The position numbers were made by a program, and so were the translations under genes. A stretch of 64,000 nt of DNA from Tridacna crocea (lineage: Eukaryota > Mollusca > Bivalvia > Cardiida > Cardiidae), in NCBI GenBank assembly GCA_943736015.1, contig OX031060.1, positions 6,461,501-6,525,500 on the forward strand, read 5' to 3'. Under the pieces are notes generated by a model. That model saw nothing but the letters and a program-made list of their open reading frames with translations, did no database searches and had not been told where the DNA came from. Positions 53,801 through 62,800 of this stretch are shown one piece after another (within the stretch, counting starts at the first letter, position 1; the number at the start of each line of letters is the position of its first letter).

Positions 53801-56800
53801 ACAAATCTAAAATATTGTCGTGTGGTAAAGAGTTTAATAAATTTTCTACTTTTCCTTACAATATTTTCTATCCTGTTGAAGATCTTTCTTATATTTGTAA
53901 CAGTATTAATCCTTAAAACACAAAACAAATCCATAGGACATTTTCCTGTACCCTTTACCACACAGTCCCGACTTTAAACAACCCAAGGGAAGAAGCTTTT
54001 TGAAACCTTTTTGGAAGATTTTTGGTAACCAGCATTGTCTCCTTTTCCCACAATGTTTTCTACGCTTGCAAAACAAATTTTCAGTTTTTCAGTTACATTT
54101 ATTTTGCAGTCTGCAAATGCTTTCAATTCGGACCATTCTATGATTTTGTCATTTGGTAAAGAATTTACTATCCTGACATTTCAGTTCTTGAGTCTAGTTT
54201 AATTTATGTCTTCTAATGCTTTCCATCTGGCCAAGTCTTACATTTTGTCGTTTGGAGGAGACTTTACTCTTTACCACATACAAAACATTATGTGAACAGG
54301 AGAAAATGCTGGTAAACAGCTTTATCTTCTTTTCCCACAATATTTTCTACCCTATCCAAGTAAGAAATCATCCTATAAACAAGATTTAATTTGTTGTCTG
54401 CAGATGCTTTGAATTTGGTCCAGTCCAAAAATTTGTCATTTGGTAAAGACATGAGCGAAATATAAAAAACTTCAATCATACCTCCCTCTGAAACTATGAA
54501 GTAACTAGAATCCACAGAGAGAGAATCAAGCCATCCTGATCGCACTGAGGAATTAAGGGCCTCGATAGTGTCCGAGACGGAGCCAGACTGATTCACAAAT
54601 ACCACAAAATCTGCATAAATACTGTTAGCATCTCTGTAAAGAAAAGAAAATAGAAACTGAACATCAAGATACTAGTAAGTCTCTCACATGCACATTTATA
54701 GTTTGTGGCCAGTAGTTGTACCACATTTCAAAACAATGACGGCAAAACTGACAGAGGAGTCTGCAACACCGGGGCGGATCCAAGATTTCTTCAGGGGGGG
54801 TTCAACTCCGTCAATCTCAGATATGGAGACACGGACCCAAAGCACAATTCAGTCGGCAATGAGATGGAAGTCTATCAAAAAAAAAAATCTGGAAATTTAT
54901 GGGGGTTCATCCGAACGCCCCCTGGATCCGCCACATAATTGCATACACCCGTAACTTAAATTTGAACAAGTCTAAAGTCCTGTGATTAGCTTACAACACT
55001 TTTTCAGTCATGTTACAACAACAACTGAATTAGTTTCATAGGTAAAAGGTTAGGGCTGTACAGTGCCTTGCTCCAGAACACTCCTAGGTGACAAAGGACT
55101 CAAATGGCCATCAAAGAGATTTAATGTGGCACAAATGATCAAAATTTGTCTTTGAACTAGGACAAGGACCAGCATTTTCTCCTTTTCCCACAATGTTTTC
55201 AAAACCATAGATTCTTTGGGTCTTCATTACACTGACTTTTTTTGGAGGATATTTGTTTTTTTCAGTGAAAGATCGAAATTTCTTTCATCTCATGGACACC
55301 ATCGGTAACATTTTCACGCGTGGCTACACCACTAGTGAAAATATTATTGATGGTGTTCACAAGATGAAATAAATTTCGATCTTTCACTGAAAAAAACAAA
55401 GAAAGGGTAAAAAGCATGAAATAAATAGAATATTTGGGGTTTTTTTTTGTGAAAGATCCAAATTTATTTCATCTCATGGACAACATCGGTAACATTTTCA
55501 CGCGTGGCTGCACCACGCGTGAAAATATTACTGATGGTGTTCACAAGATGAAATAAATTTCAATCTTTCACCGAAAAAAAAAAAAAAATATTCTATTTAT
55601 TTCATGCTTTTTACCCTTTCTGGGAGGAGCTAAATATCAAAATTCAGTACAGTTTTTTTCCCTTATTCCCCATGGCATTCCCCTCCTGCATAGCAACGAT
55701 ACATCAAGCGCGAGAAATGTAAGGTATATGACGCCATATTTCCCATCTGGTTGTTAGGCACGTGCAATTTACCTAGGCAACAAGAACGTGAAAATCGGTA
55801 TTTTCACTAGTGGTACCAGTGTAAGATCGAAAAATATTTTCACTGGTATTTCTCAATATCCTACCAGAAAGCATGAAATAAAAAGAGCATATTTTATACA
55901 TTACCTAAACCCTTTCAGATCTGAACCAGCAAACCCAGCTGTAAGCTTTAACACAAATTCCAGCTGAAATTAAGTATAGAAAGAAAATATAAGGCAATAG
56001 AAAGAAAATATTAGGCAATCAAAATGTATACAAAAATCAATCTTATTTTTTTTTAATTTATCCATATTGGAATAATTTTACAATAATTTTTCACAATGAT
56101 TTTAAAAATTTAGAGTAACGAACAATCCACTGAAATCTTTTGAATTCCACTGTTTAAAAGCTATATAAAAATAGACTGTTGGAAATGAATTAACAATGTG
56201 ATACTCCATATGACAATACCTCCAAAACACTTGTGTTAACTAAGTGTAGGGGAAAAATGAAATATACCTAAGAAACAATAATGCTTAATTGAAAAAGAAC
56301 CCAATACCTTAAAGTTAACTCTTTACCAAACAACTAAATTTTAGACTGATCCAAATTGAAAGCCCTTGCAGACAACAAAATAAACATTACTCAAAAGTTG
56401 AAATTAGTTTCAAGCAGGGTAGCAAACATTGGGGAAAAAGGTGAAAATGCTGGTTACCAGCATTTTCTCCTTGTCCAACAATGTTTTCAAAAGGCTTCTA
56501 TCTTAGGGTCGTTAAAACAAGGGATTATTTGGTAAAGGGTTAAGAGAAGGTACCGCAACCAACTGAGCCACACAACAAGTATCCATTGATCATATTTGTC
56601 CATTTATAAAACAATCACATAATTAATATTTTTAACATGACCTACAAGACGGAAGCTTCAAGCTGGGAAAAGAGGAAAGTGCTGGTAATCAATATTTTCT
56701 TCTTTTAGCACAATATTCACTACCCTTATGAAGACGAATCTCTTGTCTTGAGCCTTTCTTTGTTGTCTACAAAATGCTTTCAATACAGACAAGTCTTTTG

Positions 56801-59800
56801 AATTTGGTAAACACGTAAAATAAGCTTCAATTATCAAATTTTGTTTTCGATAGGGTTAAAAACATGATTGGAAAGGAAAAAATCCTCCTCACCAGCACAT
56901 TCTCCTTTTGCCACAAGGTTTTCAAAAACTTCCCACCTATGGGTCCGTAAAACAGGTTAGGTTGTTTGGTAAAGAATTAAAGATACATTTTTACTCATCT
57001 TGTTGGCAGTTTTTGGCCAGTTTTTAACAAATTTCATCTTTATTTTATGAAACTATAATCACTCTTGGTTCTTCTTGCCAAATGGTGCTCCTGATGGCTG
57101 CAAGGTTGCAGAGATTACGATGGGATAGAAAATACATTGCATATTTTACAGGCCTTCCAAGCAATCACTGTTGTCGTTTCCAGTTTAACCCTTTCCCAAA
57201 TGACAAATTTTGGACATTTCCAGACCAAAAGTGTTTGCAGACAACAATTTTAGCTTTGGAGAAAACGTCAGAAAATTCTCCAAAAGGGTAGAAAACACGG
57301 GGGGAAAAGAAGAAATTGCTTGTTACGAGCAATTTCTCCTTTTCTCACAGTGTTTTCAAAAGACTTTTACTGCAGACACGGAAAAACCAGGGCTTGTTTG
57401 GGAAAGGGTTAATTAAATGAGGATGAATCCCTTCTGTTTTTCTATCCTTTAACTCATTACCAAACGACAATATTTTAGGTTTGTCCAAGTCGAAAGCATT
57501 AGCAGACGACAAAATAAAAGTGACTGAAAATTTGAAATTTGTTTTGTGAAGGGTGGAAAACATTGTGGGAAAAGGAGAAATTGCTGCTTACCAGCAATTT
57601 CTCCTTTTCCAACAATGTTTTCAGAAGGCGTCTTTCTCAGGGTGGTTAAAAACGTTAAAAGTCCCCATTATGTGGTGAAGAATTATATCATATTATTATA
57701 TTGGTTATTTATCGATGTTTACAACTGAGCAATTTGCACACTTTCATGTATCAACAGTATTTTTCCCTCTAGCTGTAATGATGTATCCAAAGGATAGTAT
57801 TATTACTTACAGAGTCTAGAAAGATCTTTTTTGTTCTCTGATAGAACTGGGTATCCCCTCTCAGGTCTGGAGTATACTCAATATTCGGAATACGAACAGT
57901 GCCAGTGAAGTTGGCAAGTTGCGGAATTTCTGCAAAGACATAGAGACAATATATAGATACCCTCACTATCATATAAATTCCATCACTAGGGACATGTCCA
58001 CATGCATATTCAGTTCAATTACATTTTGATCTCACAAAATTGAGTCCTCTGTGCCTTCTTACAGTTCTTATTATGACATTATCATAACTATACTTGGACG
58101 AAAAAGAAACGCAGGGTACCATACAAGATATTGAACAAGATTTGAGTCTCCATATGCAGTTAGTCCCTACTTTTTTTCACTGAGAAGGGGGTACTGTCAA
58201 TAAGAAGCCATTTTCTCATTTCCTTTTGGCCACACTGAAATGAAATTTTGTCAAAATATTCGCAACTGATCAGTCATAAACATAAAATCATACTTTAGAA
58301 TGCTCAATCTAGTTATACACCTCTAAACTCCCTTGAAAGGTTACCCTGTGTTTCTTTTTCATCCTAGTATATTTGAAAGCAATCTTACACAATCTACCAG
58401 ATCTAACTCTACCTGGAAGTATACTGAGTACATTTAAAAGTGCTCACCTTGGTTTTTAATTAATATCTCTGACAAAAAATGAATGTACAACAATTAAAAT
58501 TTTGCATGTCAAACTAGAGCTGTCACAGAATGTGAGTTTATACCCCCTTCAGTGCTTTGACAGTTTTTTGTGTACAGACGGACACACAGATGGACTGGCA
58601 CACTGACAGACAGGCTGATTCCAGTATGAAATGTAAGGTATATGACGTCATATTTCCCATCTGGTTGTTAGGCATGCGCAATTTACCTAGGCAACAAGAA
58701 TGTGAAAATCGGTATTTTCACTGTTTGTACCAATGTAAGATTGAAAAAATATTTTCACTGCTATTTCTCGATATCCTACCGGAAAGCATGAAATAATAAT
58801 TTAAAACCAAATGTACTGGGTATATATTTTCTTCAATATTGTGTAGGGTGCTGAAAACTTTGCTACCAACCTTTACAGTTTCTTTCCGAAATGAAATTAC
58901 TAAACTTTAACATTAAATCTGCCTCAGTGGCAGCCATCAACCAGGTTTTATTCTTTTTCCAATAAAGTTTTCAAGCCTTTCATATAAGATTTTCCACTAT
59001 TTGAGAAACATCCAATCTTTTTGCAGCATTTGCTTTCAATTTGGATGGGACTAAAGATTTGTAATCTGGTTAACCCTTTACCAAACAAGAAAAAATTTTA
59101 GACTGGTCCAAATTGAAAGCACTTCCAGACTACAAAATAAACATAACACAAAAATTGAAATTTGTTTCCAGCAAGGTAGAAAACATTGTGGGAAAAGGAG
59201 AAAATGCTGGTTACCAGCATTTTCTCCTTTTCCCACAATGTTTTCAAATGGTTTCTATTTCAGGGTCGTACAAACCAGGAATTGTTTGGTAAAGGCTGAA
59301 GGACTTATATGGATTAGAGTATATATATTTACCTGGAGTAGTAAGAGTAATGGCTGATGAGTTTGTTGTGCCATATCTGGTGTTAGCTATAACTATCACA
59401 GTATAGGTAGTATTCTCTGTTAACCTTGTCATGTTAAAGTTCTTCAAGGTCACTGAAAGGTCGTTGGATGATATCTCAGAATTGTCTATCTTCTTCAGCA
59501 CAACTTTGAAGGAATTTGTGACATTTCTGTACGCTTCTCTCTCATATCTCCAATTTACTCGGATTAGATCGTATTTTAGAGAAACTGCTTCAACTATCAC
59601 AGGGGGAGGTAATACTGAAACAGAAAAATGAATCTATCCCATAACTCTTTTATTAACTCATTACCAAATGACAAAATTTTGGGCTTGTCAAAATCGAAAG
59701 CATTTGCAGACGACACAATATAAGTGACTGAAAATTTGAAATTTGAAATTTGTTATGTGAAGGATAGAAAGCATTGTGAGAATACGAGAAATGCTGGTTA

Positions 59801-62800
59801 CCAGCATTTTCTCCTTTTCCCAAAACATTTTCTAAAGGCTTCTTTCTCAGGGTCATCAAAAGTAGAAATTGTGTGGTAGTTGGTTAAACCAACATTAATA
59901 TTTTGGTCTCAATCAAATTCAAAGCATTTGCAGAAAACAAAATAAATGTAACACAAATGATAATTTTAGTCTTTTTTAGTGTATAAAACATTGTAGGGAA
60001 GGTTGAAAATGATGGTTATCATAAAATTCTCCACTACCCCACCCCGATGTTTTCAAAAGACCTCCTCCTAAAGGTCATTAAAATGTGTGAGTGTACGGAA
60101 AAGGGTTGAAGAGTTGAAGCCCTTTACTGAAAAACCAAAGGAAAAAGCAATAATACAATTGTAATCATCTGGGTTTATTCTAGACTCGAAATGCCTGCTT
60201 GCTTTATTATATAGGGTTCTTTTACTCTTTCATTACTAAATGAATAAAGTTACATTTTGTTCAAAGGCCACTTATGCCATTTTGCTGCAAAAGGGAGAAC
60301 AAGTTTGGACATCTATGATACAGAAGTGGACTGTGTAGCATAGAGATCAGGGCCCATATTCACCAATCATTCTTAACCCTTTACTCTATAGATAATCATT
60401 TCTATGCATTGCTTGTAGGAGCCTTTAGAAAACTTTGTGGCATAAGGTGAAATTGCTTGTGACAAGCAATTTCACCTTTTGCCACAATGTTTTCTACACT
60501 ATCAAAAGGTGTAATATACACATAAGAAATGGCTTCATCCTTGCTGTTATTTAGGGTCAATTAGAGATACCATAGAAATGCCCTATGGGGTAAAGGGTTA
60601 AGAACACTTTAGCCTGATTCTTGAAATTTTCTAAATTTGAAAGTAACACAACTTCTGATTGGCTAAACAATTTGGTTTAGCCAATCAGATGTTGTTTCAC
60701 TACTTTCAAATGTAGAAAATCTGATTAACTCCATTAACCCTTTACCACACAATCCCTACTTTTTACACCCCTGTGAAAGAAGCCTTTCAAAAACATTGTG
60801 GGAAAAGGAGAAAATGCTGGTTACTAACCTTTTCGCACAATGTTTTCTTCACTTTTTTAAAACAAATTTCATTTCTTTAGTCACATTCATTTTGTTGTCT
60901 GCGAATGCTTTCAATTTTGACCAGTCTAAAATTTTGCTGTATGGTAGAGAGTTAATGAAATACATTCTATTTCATGTAGCTGGGTACAGGTATTTGGTGA
61001 CATATCGTGCGGACGTATCAGCACGCGGTTCAGTAGCTCAGTTGGTTAGAGTGCAGGAACGGTATTCCTGAGGCCCTGGGTTCGAATCCCGGTTGAGCTG
61101 CGATATTTCTTCACCACCTGTTACATTTGGAATCCCGTTCCTGTACTCTAACCAACTGAGCTACTGAATTACATGTTGATACAGCTGCACGATACATCAC
61201 TAAATACCTGTGCCCGGTACTGTCAATACTGTCTGGTAAGGGCAGGTAGCTCCTTAACTCTTTACCAAACGACAACATTTTAGACTGGTCCAAATTGAAA
61301 GCATTTGCAGACAACAACATAAATTTGACTGAAAAATTGAAATTTGTTTTGGGAAGAGTAGAAAACATTGTGGGAAAAGGAGAAAATGCTGGTTACCAGC
61401 ATTTTCTCCTTTTCCTACAATGTTTTCAAAAGACTTCTTTCTCAAGGTTGTTAAAAGTCGGGATCGTGTGGTAAAGGGTTAACACAGGTATATATGTTTG
61501 CCTTTTCTGTGAGCTCAATCTATATGTGGTTAGAGAGGTGACCACTAAGGCAAGTTTTTCTTTTCTTTCCATGCTATTTGGCTAGAGTGTGACAAAACCA
61601 TACAACAAAATTTTAGACTGGTCCAACTTGAAAGCAATTGCAGATGACAAATCTAACACTGTTTAAATCATAAAATTTGCCCTTGAAAGGGTAGAAACAT
61701 TGTGGCAAAAGAAGAAAATGCTGGTTACCCGCATTTTCACCTTGTTCCACAATGTTTTCAAACGTCTACATTCTTGAGAGCTGCTAAAACTATAGATTGT
61801 ATGGTGAAAGAAAAAGAGCGATAAACAAAAACTTACGGCTAACGGAAATCTGAAATGTCCTCTGAAATGAGAGCGGTATTTCTGCACTGTCTGCCACAGA
61901 CAACTGTAGGCTGTAAGATGCTGTCATTACATCAAGAGGTTGTTGAACAAAAATGAAGGTAGGAATAGCAGTACTCTCCAGGGAGAAATAGTCTGAAAAT
62001 TAAACAAGGATGTAATAGTTCATATAGAGTGTGACAATTAACTCGTGTGTTGACTCGCTCTTTCAAAAGAAATTGACACTAAAGCTTCAAGAGCCTTTCA
62101 AAACTATAGTTACCCTTGCAGTCAGCATACATCAAGATCAGAAGCTGCAAAACATCTAGTCTGATCTTTGACCTATACTGTCCACCAAGCTGAATTTTTA
62201 CACACAAAAGTTACCCTGAAATTTCACTTGTGGTCTTCTTACTTTTAAGGGGAAAGCGTTGTGATGGAAAATATGAAAATATGAAACAAATAACTTTAAA
62301 TGTTGCAAGATAAAGACCTATTTAACCTATTCAAAACAACAACAAAAAAAGAAAATGAAAATCTTTTTGCTACTTTTAATATTCATTTTTCTGAAATTGC
62401 TCAGTTTTGCTTATTAACTCCAGTAACTCCAGAAATGAAAAGGTGTTGTTTTTTTTTTTGCAGAAGGTTCTTTAACTCTTTACAACACAATGACAACTTT
62501 CAATAAACCTGAGGTAGAAGCCTTTTGAAAACATTGTGGAAAAGGGAGAAAATGCTGGTAACCAACATTTTCTCCTTTTCCCACAAAGTTTTCTACCCTT
62601 CACTGAGCAAATTTCAAATTTTCAGTCACTTTTATTTTGTCGTCTGCAAATATCTTTACCACACAATGACAACTTTGATGACCCTGAGGAGAAGTCTTTT
62701 GACAAAAATTGTGGAAAAAAGGAGAAAATGCTGTTTTCTACCCTACCTGAATCAAATTTCAATTCTTCAGTCACATTTATTTTGTCGTCTGCAAATGCTT

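Noticed and set aside
61030-61104. Functional tRNA gene with good A and B boxes.
   Set aside because: The acceptor stem pairs poorly, the anticodon loop lacks U33, and the unit recurs with its flanks as a dispersed repeat.
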